This document shows, piece by piece, positions 34,262 through 46,000 of a stretch of DNA of 64,000 nt. A program made the translations under genes and the position numbers. Origin of the DNA: Monoplex corrugatus (lineage: Eukaryota > Mollusca > Gastropoda > Littorinimorpha > Ranellidae). Where the stretch lies: the NCBI GenBank assembly GCA_030674185.1, contig CM060315.1, positions 92,474,756-92,538,755 on the forward strand, in the 5' to 3' direction. Position 1 is the stretch's first letter; every line of letters begins with the position of its first letter. Below the pieces are notes generated by a model, which worked only from the letters and a program-made list of their open reading frames with translations, did no database searches and was not told the DNA's origin.

Positions 34262-34765
34262 TCTGTTTGTGTACATGTTTGTACCAGCAGTCTTACAGGT
34301 ACACGTTTGTACCAGCAGTCTTACAGGTACACGTTTGTACCAGCAGTCTTACAGGTACACGTTTGTGTACACGTTTGTACCAGCAGTCTTACAGGTACAC
34401 GTTTGTACCAGCAGTCTTACAGGTACATGTTTGTGTACATGTTTGTACCAGCAGTCTTCAGGTACATGTTTGTGTACATGTTTGTACCAGCAGCCTTACA
34501 GGTACATGTTTGTGTACACGTTTGTACCAGCAGTCTTACAGGTACATGTTTGTGTACATGTTTGTACCAGCAGTCTTACAGTTACATGTTTGTGTACACG
34601 TTTGTACCAGCAGTCTTACAGGTACATGTTTGTGTACACGTTTGTACCAGCAGTCTTACAGGTACATGTTTGTGTACACGTTTGTACCAGCAGTCTTACA
34701 GGTACATGTTTGTGTACACGTTTGTACCAGCAGTCTTACAGGTACATGTACAGGTACAGTGTTTG
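34262..34765. repeat. 28/40 bp minisatellite
   Basis: Units contain TTTGTACCAGCAGTCTTACA and GGTACACG or GGTACATG. Many units have an additional TTTGTGTACACG segment, giving two alternating lengths. Confidence 0.95.
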
Positions 34766-34872
34766 TGTACATGTTTTTTTGGGACAGTTCAGTATGGACC
34801 AGTCAGTGTAACGCCGGATTGGCCGTGTGTGTGCATTGTACGTCTTACCGACACTTTATTTGTAGAAATGTC

Positions 34873-34875
<3 letters not shown>

Positions 34876-34944
<69 letters not shown>

Positions 34945-34963
34945 TGTGTGTGTGTGTGTGTGT

Positions 34964-34999
<36 letters not shown>

Positions 35000-35215
35000 T
35001 GTATGCTTGCGTGCGCGCGCGCGTGTTTTAACCAAATCTGTGTGTATGATGTGTATGCATATTAAAAAAGAGTTGTGTGTATGTGTGTACGCGTGGTTTA
35101 AGCAGTCAAATATGTGTATGTGTGTGTATATGTATGTGTGTGAGTGTGCAAGTATGTACATGTACATATATATATATATGAGTGAGTGTGTGTTTGGATG
35201 TGTGTGTATCCGTTA
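34876..35215. repeat. GT microsatellite with degenerate right flank
   Basis: Long GT runs to 34998, a GCGCGCGCG stretch at 35014, then scattered GTATGTGT and TATATATATA. Confidence 0.95.
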
Positions 35216-35294
35216 TCTTTCAAGTCAAACCAATGAAAACACGACAAGGAAGAGACACCGAAAAACGGAAATTAAGACAAGTTACACGGACTGA

Positions 35295-35695
35295 TTGACT
35301 CTTTGACTCCCACACCCTGTCCACCAAATGAAAAAACTTAACCCTTTGACACCGTCACCCTGTCCAGCAGCTTCCTGCAGCAAGCTGGTGGGTAGGTGAG
35401 GGAGTCAAAGGGTTAAGTTTTTGCTTTGCTAACATGCTTGACAATGTAGGATGCTGGTGGACAGGGTGAGGGAGTCAAAGGGTTAAGTTTTTGCTTTGCT
35501 AACATGCTTGACAATGTAGGATGCTGGTGGACAGGGTGAGGGAGTCAAAGGGTTAAGATTTTGGTTTGCTAACATGCTTGACAATGTAGGATGCTGGTGG
35601 ACAGGGTGAGGGAGTCAAAGGGTTAAGATTTTGGTTTGCTAACATGCTTGACAATGTAGGATGCTGGTGGACAGGGTCAGAAGTCAAAGGGTTAA
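35295..35695. mobile_element. palindromic TTAA element, copy 2 (right arm amplified fourfold)
   Basis: A short left part and a hub with GCTTCCTGCAGCAAGCTGG (35368) are followed by four 70 bp right units (GGATGCTGGTGGACAGGGTG, GAGTCAAAGGGTTAAG). These units are the reverse complement of the left units at 38.9 kb. Confidence 0.8.
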
Positions 35696-36025
35696 GACAA
35701 GTTACAAAAACTGATTGATGTATTTGCTGATTTGTTTTAAAATGCAAAATGCAATTTATAACTGATTGCTAAGCATGATAATTTGGTTTCTAGCACAAAA
35801 TGGTATATATGTAGGCTATGTGTCTCGATATTATTTTAGTAACACGCTACAAAGCCTTATTAATTCACATGTTAAATAGTCTTATATTGCTACAACGCTG
35901 TATTGGTTCATATGTTTACTAGTTCCCTATAATATACACGTTTACGAGGCCTTATTTGTACGTATGTCTATTACTATGTAACCTACAGTATGTAAAACTG
36001 TGCAGACTACAATTGTGCAGCCGAT
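35696..36025. other. unique AT-rich sequence, nothing recognised
   Basis: Only short frames without domains. Confidence 0.5.
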
Positions 36026-36222
36026 GTTAACTCTTTGACTCCTGCACACTGTCCACCACCATCCTGCATTTTCAACCATGCCAGCAAAGCAAAACCATAA
36101 CCCTTTGATTCCCTCACCCTATCCACCAGCTTCCTGCAGGAACCTGTTGGACAGGATGAGGTAGTCAAAGGGTTAAGTTCTTGCAGTTGGTGGATAGGTG
36201 CGGGAATCGAAGGGTTAAGGTA
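36026..36222. mobile_element. palindromic TTAA element, copy 3 (minimal form)
   Basis: One left unit (TTAACTCTTTGACTCCTG), one hub centred on CTGCAGG (36133) and one right unit ending GAAGGGTTAAG. It has the least amplified arms and probably shows the basic structure. Confidence 0.8.
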
Positions 36223-36339
36223 CAACAGTGTAGCCTACTAAATGTTAAACCCTGCCGGCTACAGGGCAATATTTGCAATGATTGTGACCTGGGGGTGATG
36301 CCATAATTATCGCTGTCAGATCTGGTGGTGCTGTCACAG

Positions 36340-37010
36340 TCACACAGCGCGTTCCTAGACTGTCACGTGCTGTCATCTTTGTCCCGTCACGTGTGGCGTT
36401 ACTGTCCCGTCACGTGTGTCGTTAATGTCCTGTCACGTGTGGCGTTACTGTCCCGTCACGTGTGTCGTTAATGTCCCGTCACATGTGACGTTACTGTCCT
36501 GTCACGTGTGGCGTTATTGTCCGTCACGTGTGGCGTTATTGTCCCGTCACGTGTGTCGTTACTGTCCCGTCACGTGTGTCGTTACTGTCCCGTCACGTGT
36601 GTCGTTAATGTCCTGTCACGTGTGGCGTTACTGTCCTGTCACGTGTGGCGTTACTGTCCTGTCACGTGTGGCGTTACTGTCCTGTCACGTGTGGCGTTAC
36701 TGTCCGTCACGTGTAGCGTTACTGTCCTGTCACGTGTGGCGTTACTGTCCCGTCACGTGTGGCGTTACTGTCCCGTCACGTGTGTCGTTACTGTCCCGTC
36801 ACGTGTGGCGTTACTGTCCTGTCACGTGTGTCGTTACTGTCCTGTCACGTGTGGCATTACTGTCCCGTCACGTGTGTAGTTATTGTCCCGTCACGTGTGT
36901 CGTTACTGTCCTGTCACGTGTGGCGTTACTGTCCCGTCACGTGTGGCGTTATTGTCCCGTCACGTGTGGCGTTATTGTCCTTCATATGTTTTGTTAAAGT
37001 CCCGTCGCAT
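36340..37010. repeat. 23 bp minisatellite carrying a CACGTG E-box in nearly every unit
   Basis: The unit is CCCGTCACGTGTGGCGTTAC plus TGT. I count about 26 CACGTG words here and about 8 more in scattered degenerate units to 37460. Confidence 0.95.
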
Positions 37011-37034
37011 GCTGTGTCGTCGTACTGTCAAGTT

Positions 37035-37460
37035 CAATGTCCTGTCACGTGATGCTATGTGTGTGTGTGTGTACTTATGTGCGTGTATTTACATGCAAGC
37101 ACATGTGTGTGTGTATGTGTGTGTTCGTTCGTTCCTTGATTTACGTCTTTTCACTATAAGTGATATTAGACAATGTCTTGTCACATGATGTGATAATGTC
37201 CTGTCACATGATATGATAATTTCCTGTCACGTGATGATATATCCTGTCACGTGACATGATAATGCCCTGTTAAAACGATGTCCTGACGTGAAAATATCCT
37301 GTCAAAACGTCCTGTCACGTGACGTGACAATGTCCTGTTACGTAACAGTGTCCTGTTGAAATTCTCTGTCACGTGACAATTTCCTGTTAAAATCCCTGTC
37401 ACGTGACAATTTCTTGTAAAAATGTCCTGTCACGTGCAATGGTGTAGTCCTCTCACGTGT
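37035..37460. repeat. degenerate continuation of the CACGTG array
   Basis: Units CCTGTCACGTGA followed by CAATGTCC or ATAATTTCC, of irregular length, probably descended from the same array. Confidence 0.75.
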
Positions 37461-37495
37461 AACATGGTGCTCTGTGATCTTCAGAAGCACAACAA

Positions 37496-37578
37496 ATATA
37501 TGCGTGTGTGTGTGCGCGCGCGCGTAAGTGCGTATGTGTGTAATAGCGCGCGTGTGTGTATATGAATGTATGTGTGGA

Positions 37579-37609
<31 letters not shown>

Positions 37610-37692
37610 GCGTGTATTTACATGCAAGCACATGTGTGTGTGTGTATGTGTGTTTGTGCGTGTGTGTGTGTGTGTGTGTTGTGTGTGTGCGG
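37496..37692. repeat. GT-rich microsatellite
   Basis: GT and GC runs. The segment TGTGCGTGTATTTACATGCA (37607) also occurs at 37077 with the same right flank. Confidence 0.9.
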
Positions 37693-37829
37693 AGGGTGGG
37701 AACTGGGTTGAGGTGAAGTGATGGATGTTGTGGTAACACTTGCCACTGTCGATACTGTGTGCACCAGAGGCAGTGACACCTCCCTGTTGGTGACTGTGAC
37801 TCTGAACCGTAGTGATAACAACTGAGTGA

Positions 37830-38095
37830 AATCTGATGTGCCTCTGCAGACAGTGACGTACCATCAATATAGCAGTGAAAGTGATTACTTGCATGTGCCT
37901 TCTGCAGCCAGACACGTACCATCAAAATTAGCAGTGAAAGTGATTATTTGCATGTGCCTTCTGCAGCCAGACACGTACCATCAAAATATAGCAGTGAAAA
38001 GTGATTATTTGCATGTGCCTTCTGCAGCCAGACACGTACCATCAAAATATAGCAGTGAAAAGTGATTATTTGCATGTGCCTTCTGTACTGTTGAA
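37830..38095. repeat. about 60 bp tandem repeat, 4 units
   Basis: Units contain TTTGCATGTGCCTTCTGCAG and CACGTACCATCAAAATATAG. Confidence 0.9.
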
Positions 38096-38261
38096 ACGTA
38101 ATGATGACAAGTAATGAATGAACATCTTCACGGGGTATTTGTGTTGATGTGCTGCAACCATCAACATCGTCATGCATTATCATAACATGGATAAAAAATA
38201 TAATAATAATGATGAAACTGTCCCATACTGTGATCAATGAAATGGGCAGCAATGGGAAGAG

Positions 38262-38262
<1 letters not shown>

Positions 38263-38333
<71 letters not shown>

Positions 38334-38560
38334 ACACACACACACAGACACACACACACACATAGTACACACGCACAGACACAGACACACAGAGACACAC
38401 ACACATACACACACAGACACAGACACACACAGACACACACGACACACACACATACACACACACACACACATGCACACACACACACACACACAACACAGAG
38501 ACACACACACACACAGAGACACACACACACACACACCACAGACACACACACACACATACA

Positions 38561-38606
<46 letters not shown>

Positions 38607-38630
38607 ACACACACACACACACACACTACA
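38263..38630. repeat. CA microsatellite
   Basis: Almost pure CA with GA and TA interruptions. Long frames on both strands are artefacts. Confidence 0.97.
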
Positions 38631-38904
38631 ACAATCAAAATATCAGTATGTGCACGTGCCCTGTATGTTGATGAAATAGTAATGACGTTGATGTTGATAG
38701 TGGAAATACTCCTTGTCTGTTTGTGGCAATAAACTACGATCATTATGTAATGACAAGATGTCCACGTCTTGTGGATATTATTAACAGTTATACACCTGTC
38801 TTGTGTCTGCTTCCTTTGGTGTGCAGTCGATGTATGGATGGAGCGTACGGTGAGATTCTTTGGCTTTGATCTGTTTTTTTAGCGATCATGTTATATTATT
38901 CTTG

Positions 38905-39648
38905 GTTAACCCTTTGACTCCTGCACTCTGTACACCAGCATCCTGCATTGTCAACTATGCTAGGAAAGCAAAAACTTTAACCCTTTGACTCCTGCACTCT
39001 GTACACCAGCATCCTGCATTGTCAACTATGCTAGGAAAGCAAAAACTTTAACCCTTTGACTCTGCACTCTGTACAAGCATCCTGCATTTGTCACTATGCT
39101 TAGGAAGCAAAACTTTAACCTTTGACTCCTGCACTCTGTACACCAGCATCCTGCATTGTCAACTTGCTAGGAAAGCAAAAACTTTAACCCTTTGACTCCT
39201 GCACCTGTACACCAGCATCCTGCATTGTCAACTATGCTAGGAAAGCAAAAACTTTAACCCTTTGACTCCGCGCTCTGTACACCAGCATCCTGCATTGTCA
39301 ACTATGCTAGGAAAGCAAAAACTTAACCCTTTGACTCCTGCATCTGTACACCAGCATCCTGCATTGTCAACTGTGCTAGGAAAGCAAAAACTTAACCCTT
39401 TGACTCCCTCACCCTATCCACTAGCTTCCTGCAGGAAGCTGGTAGATAGGGTGAGGGAGTAAAAAGGTTAAGTTTTAGCAGTTGGTGGACAGGGTCTGGG
39501 AGTCAAAGGGTTAAGTTTTAGCAGTTGGTGGACAGGGTCCGGGAGTCAAAGGGTTAAGTTTTAGCAGTTGGTGGACAGGGTCCGGGAGTCAAAGGGTTAA
39601 GTTTTAGCAGTTGGTGGACAGGGTCCGGGAGTCAAAAGGTTTAAGCCG
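38905..39648. mobile_element. palindromic TTAA element, copy 4 (both arms amplified)
   Basis: Seven left units (about 71 bp, TTAACCCTTTGACTCCTGCA, CATCCTGCATTGTCAACTAT) lead to an 80 bp palindromic hub (39394-39473; GCTTCCTGCAGGAAGC). Four 43 bp right units (AGCAGTTGGTGGACAGGGTC, GAGTCAAAGGGTTAAG) follow. Several left units carry single-base losses. Confidence 0.85.
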
Positions 39649-40144
39649 AACCGACCACGCAAAACTGTAACCATGGCAAAATGTACACAATACCTTCAAT
39701 AATCCTGCAAAAAAAAAAAAATTGCAAAAAAGTATACACATCAGTGCAGTCGCACACACAATCTAAAGATATGCCGTTGACCATTCCGTCCAAGTGATCA
39801 CCTAGGGGTTTAGTATTCACATTCTAATGTAGCACAGCGTCAGTACAAAGTCTTTCAGTAGTGAATGGAAAGTTCCTTGCATCCCAGAATGCTCGTACTA
39901 TTTTTAGTACATTCAACACGAGACTGACCAAGATTCTAACCAAGGCCAGTAGTGATGAAAAGTCCCCACACATGTGCCGGAAATGGTCGGGCGATCTCAA
40001 CCGCTACAAACAGATCGGCACATTCTTCCGCAGGGCGGTTACCAGCTTTGTGAACAGCTATGTAAACATAACTTAGGACACTCAAACATACATAAAATCG
40101 GCCTACATCACTTGGAATGGCTTCTGCATATCACATTTCATTAA
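39649..40144. other. unique sequence, no gene seen
   Basis: A small open frame at 39861-40076 has no recognisable domain. Confidence 0.5.
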
Positions 40145-40440
40145 AGCCAAAATGTTGTAAGTGTATCCAATTATCAATCTTAATAGAAAGTATATGACTT
40201 TTTACAACACGTACAGGTGAATGGACCAGCAAGGCAGAAAATGATAGCAAGAAATGACAGCAAGCAAAGGAGCAAGGCAGAAAATGATAGCAAGAAATGA
40301 CAGCAAGCAAAGGAGCAAGGCAGAAAATGATAGCAAGAAATGACAGCAAGCAAAGGAGCAAGGCAGAAAATGATAGCAAGAAATGACAGCAAGCAAAGGA
40401 GCAAGGCAGAAACAAAGAGAATGACAGAAAAGAGGAAATG
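40145..40440 (-). mobile_element. SINE-like element, copy 6, with internal 43 bp expansion
   Basis: On the minus strand it matches the middle of the copies at 15685 and 24555 (TGATAATTGG, CACCTGTACGTG, CATTTCCTCTTTTCTGTCA). Part of that region, containing GCTATCATTTTCTGCCTTGC, is repeated four times. The N gap cuts it off. Confidence 0.75.
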
Positions 40441-40540
40441 NNNNNNNNNNNNNNNNNNNNNNNNNNNNNNNNNNNNNNNNNNNNNNNNNNNNNNNNNNNN
40501 NNNNNNNNNNNNNNNNNNNNNNNNNNNNNNNNNNNNNNNN
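40441..40540. other. assembly gap of 100 N
   Basis: Exactly 100 undefined bases between the SINE-like element and the LINE reverse transcriptase, so their adjacency is unproven. Confidence 1.
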
Positions 40541-42390
40541 AGCCATTTTCTTGTGTATTTGTTGATTTTGGCTTCCATTGCTTCGACTGTGCTGGTGCAA
40601 ATGTCATAGATTAGCAGTGGCCACAGCAGCTTTGGTATCAGCATGAACTGTAGACACCAGACTTTGTATTTGCCTGGCAGTCCGCAGTTATCTATTTTCT
40701 TCAGGCCTTCTTCTGCTGTTTGCTTGGTTTCACATCCCCTTTGTGTGTCTTTCAGGGAGTCATCATACCATCTTCCGAGACTTTTTACTGGCTCTTCTGT
40801 GACAGTGGGGATGGCTTGGTTGGCTACCATGAATTTGACTGAATCTGCCACTTTTCCTTTTCGCAGTGAGAGACTTCGGGATTTCTTAGGTTTGAACCTC
40901 ATTCTTGAAGAGGCCACCAGCTCATCCAGCTGCTTTAAGATTTGGTGTGTCTCTTCCTCATCCGTGGACAAGACTGTTGTGTCATCCATGAAAGCTTTCA
41001 GAGGAGGCATCTGGTATCCATCTCCCAGATTCACTGGACCTGAACTCTTCATTGCAGCTTTCAAGATGACTTCCATTGCCAACACGAACAGTATGGGAGA
41101 GATTGCACAGCCCATTGCAATGCCCACCTCTAGGTCTATCCAGTCCGTGGTGTATTCTTTGGTAGAGAACCGCATTGAGAACCCTTGGAAATACTTCCTC
41201 AGCATTGTTCGGATGTTTTCTGGGATGTGATACATTTCAAGAGCCAGCTGGATCATATCGTGTGGAACTGATCCATATGCATTCGCCAGATCAAGCCAAA
41301 CTACGTCAATGTCTCTCTTCTCTGTTCTTGCTTTTTGGATGGCATCCCAAATCAACGTGGCATGTTCCAAGCATCCAGGCATTCCTGGTATGCCTCCCTT
41401 TTGGACTGACATATCCAGATACTTGTTTTCAGTCAGGTATTTTGTCAATCTTGCTGCCATAACAGAGAAGAAGATTTTCCCCTCGACGTTCAGAAGTGAT
41501 ATTGGCCTGAACTGATTGATGCTGCTGGAGTTCTGCTCCTTCGGAATGTACACTCCTTCAGCTCTCATCCATTGGTCGCTGATCTTCTGGTTCCTCCATG
41601 CTGATCGAATCATCTTGTGGAGCCACTCGAGCACTTTTGGGCATTTCTTGTAGAGCAGGTATGGTATTCCGTTTGGTCCAGGTGCTGACTTGGCTCTGGC
41701 TTTCTTTACTACGTTCTTCACTTCATCCAGTGTTGATGGTTTGTTATTGAATTTTCCTTCTGGCGCTGCAGGCCAAACCAGATTCTGGATTTCAAGTGGT
41801 GCCTCGCGCTGAGAATCGGAATATGTTTCTCTGAGATGCTGCTCTAGGGTTTCCTTGCCCACTGTGAGAGTCCCTGATTTGGGTTGTTCAAACAGCTTTC
41901 TTGAAAAGTCAAAGGGATCTTTGAAGAAACGATCTTGAGTCTTCTTCTTTTTGCTCTTTCTTCGCCTTGCTGATTCCACTTTGCTGAGAGCATTGTGTTT
42001 GGCCTTCAGATCTTTCCAGAGTTCCAGGAGCCCTTGCTTCTCGAATTCTGAGGCAGTTTTCATTCGCTTTTTAAGCTTCCTTTTCTCCCTCCGGATGCTC
42101 TCCATCTGTTGCTGTCTTCTGGATTTCTGGGGAGGCGTTTTTGTCTTTGGCTGCTTCACTCCATAAGTGTCCCTGCAGATAGAGTATATGATGTCTCCGT
42201 ATGTGTCAAGTTTGTGTTCCAGCGTACTGTTCCCTATTAGCGCATTCAGCTTAAGGACAAGTTCCTCATCTAATTTCTCCCATTGTTCTTTTGCACCGGC
42301 AGGCGGCAAATTGAGTTTTCCACGTTTGGCGTTAAGAGCTTGTGCAAAATCCGCATCAGAACCGTCAGCGTGGATGTCCTTGGCACTATG
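40541..42390 (-). CDS. LINE reverse transcriptase, truncated at both ends
   Basis: One uninterrupted frame of about 615 codons encodes a non-LTR retrotransposon polymerase that copies element RNA into DNA at a nick. In order it holds a Lys/Arg-rich coiled region (SRRQQQMESIRREKRKLKKR), KSAPGPNGIPYLLYKK, FRPISLLNVEGKIFF, VVWLDLANAYGSVPH (motif A Asp), GIAMGCAISPILFVLAME (motif B) and the catalytic AFMDDTTVL (motif C, MDD in place of the usual YADD). The last part before the gap (LPGKYKVWCLQFMLIPKLLW) is in the thumb. No AP endonuclease lies upstream; the 5' end runs into a microsatellite near 42390 and the true start is missing. The C-terminus, where an endonuclease could lie, is lost in the gap. 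I recognise similar proteins from fish and invertebrates but cannot name the clade. The open frame suggests a young copy. Confidence 0.85.
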
Positions 42391-42455
42391 TATGTATGTA
42401 TGTATGCATGTATGTATGTGTGTATGTATGTATATATGTATATATGTATGTTTGT

Positions 42456-42545
<90 letters not shown>
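42391..42545. repeat. ATGT and GT microsatellite
   Basis: (TATG)n then a pure GT run, at the 5' edge of the LINE. Confidence 0.95.
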
Positions 42546-42549
<4 letters not shown>

Positions 42550-42554
42550 ACGTA

Positions 42555-43060
42555 CGTATTTAAGGTAACAGACTGTCATACATCTAGATCCTGTAGTTAA
42601 GGTAACACAGACTGTCATACATCTAGATCCTGTAGTTAAGGTAACACAGACTGTCATATATCTAGATCCTGTAGTTAAGGTAACAGACTGACATATATCT
42701 AGATCCTGTAGTTAAGGTAACACAGACTGTCATACATCTAGATCCTGTAGTTAAGGTAACACAGACTGTCATATATCTAGATCCTGTAGTTAAGGTAACA
42801 GACTGACATATATCTAGATCCTGTAGTTAAGGTAACAAAGGTCGTCATATATCTAGATCCTGTAGTTAAGGTAACACAGACTGTCATATATCTAGATCCT
42901 GTAGTTAAAGTAACACAGACTGTCATATATCTAGATCCTGTAGTTAAGGTAACACAGATTGTCATATATCTAGATCCTGTAGTTGAGGTAACAAAGGTCG
43001 TCATATATCTAGATCCTGTAGTTAAGGTAACAAAGGCTGTCATAATATATTTAGATATAT
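42555..43060. repeat. 39 bp minisatellite, about 12 units
   Basis: Units contain CATATATCTAGATCCTGTAG and TTAAGGTAACA, with CACAGACT or AAGGTCGT variants. The array ends about 20 bp beyond the receptor stop codon. Confidence 0.95.
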
Positions 43061-43081
43061 ATGTAATAGATATAAATGTGA

Positions 43082-46000
43082 TTATTTACTGTCAAGCAGA
43101 TCAGCATGAGATTCCAACCACTTTAGCAGCTGTGCCTCTTGGGACTGTTTTCGTTTTTCTGCCAGTGTGTTAAAGGTATATACAAATGGATTCAGAGCAG
43201 AGTTTAAGGGCATTACAAAGATAGCTAATGCAACATTTACCTCTCCAGGCATAGGAATACCAGCCAATGCCAAAAACCCACACAGTCCAATTGGAAACCA
43301 GCACATGAAATCTGTTACAGCCACAGTGATCAACCGCCGTGCTATGGTCATGTCTCGTGATGCTCTGGTTGTGTTAGTTCTCAGTGCATTTTTCTGTACT
43401 GACCAGTAGATAAAAGCTTGGCCAGCTGAGATCAGCACAAACAGAATGAAATTAAAGACGATCAAAACACCAAAGGAGTAATCTCGTCCTTTGAAAACTT
43501 TATGAGTGACTGGGAGTGGAATGCAGATACCTGTCTGACTGTAGAACTCCCAGTGTGATGTCACCGGGAGTAAAGGCAACACAGCAACAAGCCAGCCAAT
43601 CAACCAAGTCAGCAGACAAGCCATTGCTGCTGATGTTCTTTCAAATCGCAAGGTACTGAATGGAAAATGAAGGACAATGAAACGATCTAATGTGATAAGC
43701 CAGATAGTCAGAGCTGATACTTCACTGGACAGCAGAGACAGAAAACCAGCCACCTTGCAGGCCACACTGCTTGTCCATATGTCATCATAATAAAGATATC
43801 TACCACGGTACAGTTCATCAGCCACACCAATAATAGCAATGTAGACACCCATCAGAAAGTCAGCCATGGTCAGGTTGGTGACAAACACACTGAAGCCGCT
43901 TGAAGAAGTTTTCTTCTGTGAACACAAACGTGCAACAAAACAGAAAACGTTACCAGTCACTGACAGACAGCTGATCAGCCATAGAAACAATCGGTACGTT
44001 GCTGATTGAAGTAAATCTTCACATGATGAAATTTCGTTTTTGGGGGAATAGCAAAATTTGTTATCAAAGTTATGAGGTAGTATTTCACTGCAGCACAATT
44101 TAGAGTTCAAAGTCGATATGACATGAAGATAGAAAAGATTTTTGAATATGTCAGGTGGAAATGTTTTCACAGGACTACCTTCCATGTACAATGCCATTAA
44201 CTTTGGTGTAAACTGAAAACCACTGGTGCTGACAGTATTGATAGTGCTAAACGTTAAATTCAATGTCTGCAATTTCAAGAACTTGGACAAGACTTTGGTG
44301 TCAAACACTGTCAGTGTGGTGTATGACAGATCTATCATTGTGAGTGCACCTTGCTGATTATCAGAGGAGGGATCAGAATAGAGTGAGGTGATGGGATTAT
44401 TGGACAAGGACAGTGTCTGTAGATATTCTAAGCCAACAAAATAAGTCATGTTGACGTGTTGTAGTTTGTTGCCACTGAGATCAAGAAATTGTAAGTTGGG
44501 CAACTTCATGTTGGACAGGACAGTCAATGAACACCGAGCAAGAATCAGACGAATAAGATAGGAATGATTACTCACATCAGAAAGACTCATTCCTGTACCT
44601 GTGACATCCAAGTAACGGAGATTTGGGAAAAGGTAAGCAGAGAAAGGCTGATGACACAGAAATGAGTGACCTTGACACAGACAGCCCACAGGACAGGTCA
44701 CATCACATGACAATTCATCATCATACAATGGGCAGTGAGGCCAGCCATCACACAGGTGGTCACCATGTAGACATATTATGGAAGTTCTGCATCGAAAGAA
44801 CCCTGGACACGTCAGTTCATTACATCCCTCTTCGTCTTCATGGTCCATACAGTCGTACATTCCATTGCATCGTGTGTAGACAGGCAGACAGTCATTGAAC
44901 TTACCAGGACAACGATAGTGGCTGCCAGGACAGGTCTCATTGAATTTTATTGGGGTTGAAATGAAAATATTGATGCCATCAAAATCGATGAGAACAGGAG
45001 ATGGAAAAACTGGTGCCATGTCAATGGTCTTGGAATTGATGCCATCACAGTTCAGCTCATCTGATTCGTCCTGACAATGGAACACTCGGTCACAGACAAC
45101 ATCATAGGACACACACTGACCGTTAGTACAGGTAAACATGTTGACACAAGGAGGATGCTTACAGAAAGATTCATCACTCCTATCCTGACAGTCTTGTAGA
45201 AAGTTACATACCAGGGTGTATGACAGCGTGGTGACGTCATCATCACAGGTAAATAAAGGGACAATTATGACGCAATCAACTGTCGAATCAAACCCATCAT
45301 GTGCGTGTAACAAGTGATCAGAAAAAGTACAAGATGTGTGACCCTGACCACACACGTCATACTGGTGTGAGCCACACAGTAGAAATGTGTGTGTCACGTG
45401 ACCATCAGGACACGTCATCAGAGATTGGTGTGTGTAGAAAGGAAAAGGGGTCCTAGACAAAGTGATTGCTTGTGACGGATGGTGGGTGTGGTTTGTCCTG
45501 AATTCACAAGTCAGAGAAATGTCTTCAGGAATATGCCCACAGTTTCTGTAATCAGGCTGATTGTTTATGATGAAGATACAGTGTGTCTCAATGCTGTTGC
45601 CAAACAATTCAACATCTGGATTCAACACAGAATGGTGAAGGACAGTCCTGTCTCCACTTATGACGTTTTTTCTGTACATGTTAGGAAACGAGACATCACG
45701 AATGGTCCATCCAGCCCAAAGAGACTTAGATATATACCGATATGGATTGGTTATATTGTCAATTATTCCAGACCAGTCCTCCTCACATCTGGGCATGCTC
45801 AACGTTCCCCCCAAAGACTTGCAGTATTTGTTAATTGGTTCAAACACATCCACTTCAAATTCAATACAGACAAATTTGTAGCAACGGTTACATAACGCCA
45901 CCAAACCCTGACAATCAGGACTGCTGAAGGGACAGTGTTCTGTTTCATCCTGTCCATCTTCACACTCTGACTTCAGGTTACAGTCCAGGTGGTGCTGAAA

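Noticed and set aside
39898..39907. Perfect MEF2-type word CTATTTTTAG
   Set aside because: A single 10 bp AT-rich match is expected by chance in this much sequence and has no gene next to it.
42390..42657. N-terminal extension of the LINE frame through MTVCVTLTTGSR repeats
   Set aside because: It is the translated 39 bp minisatellite and GT run, not part of the polymerase.
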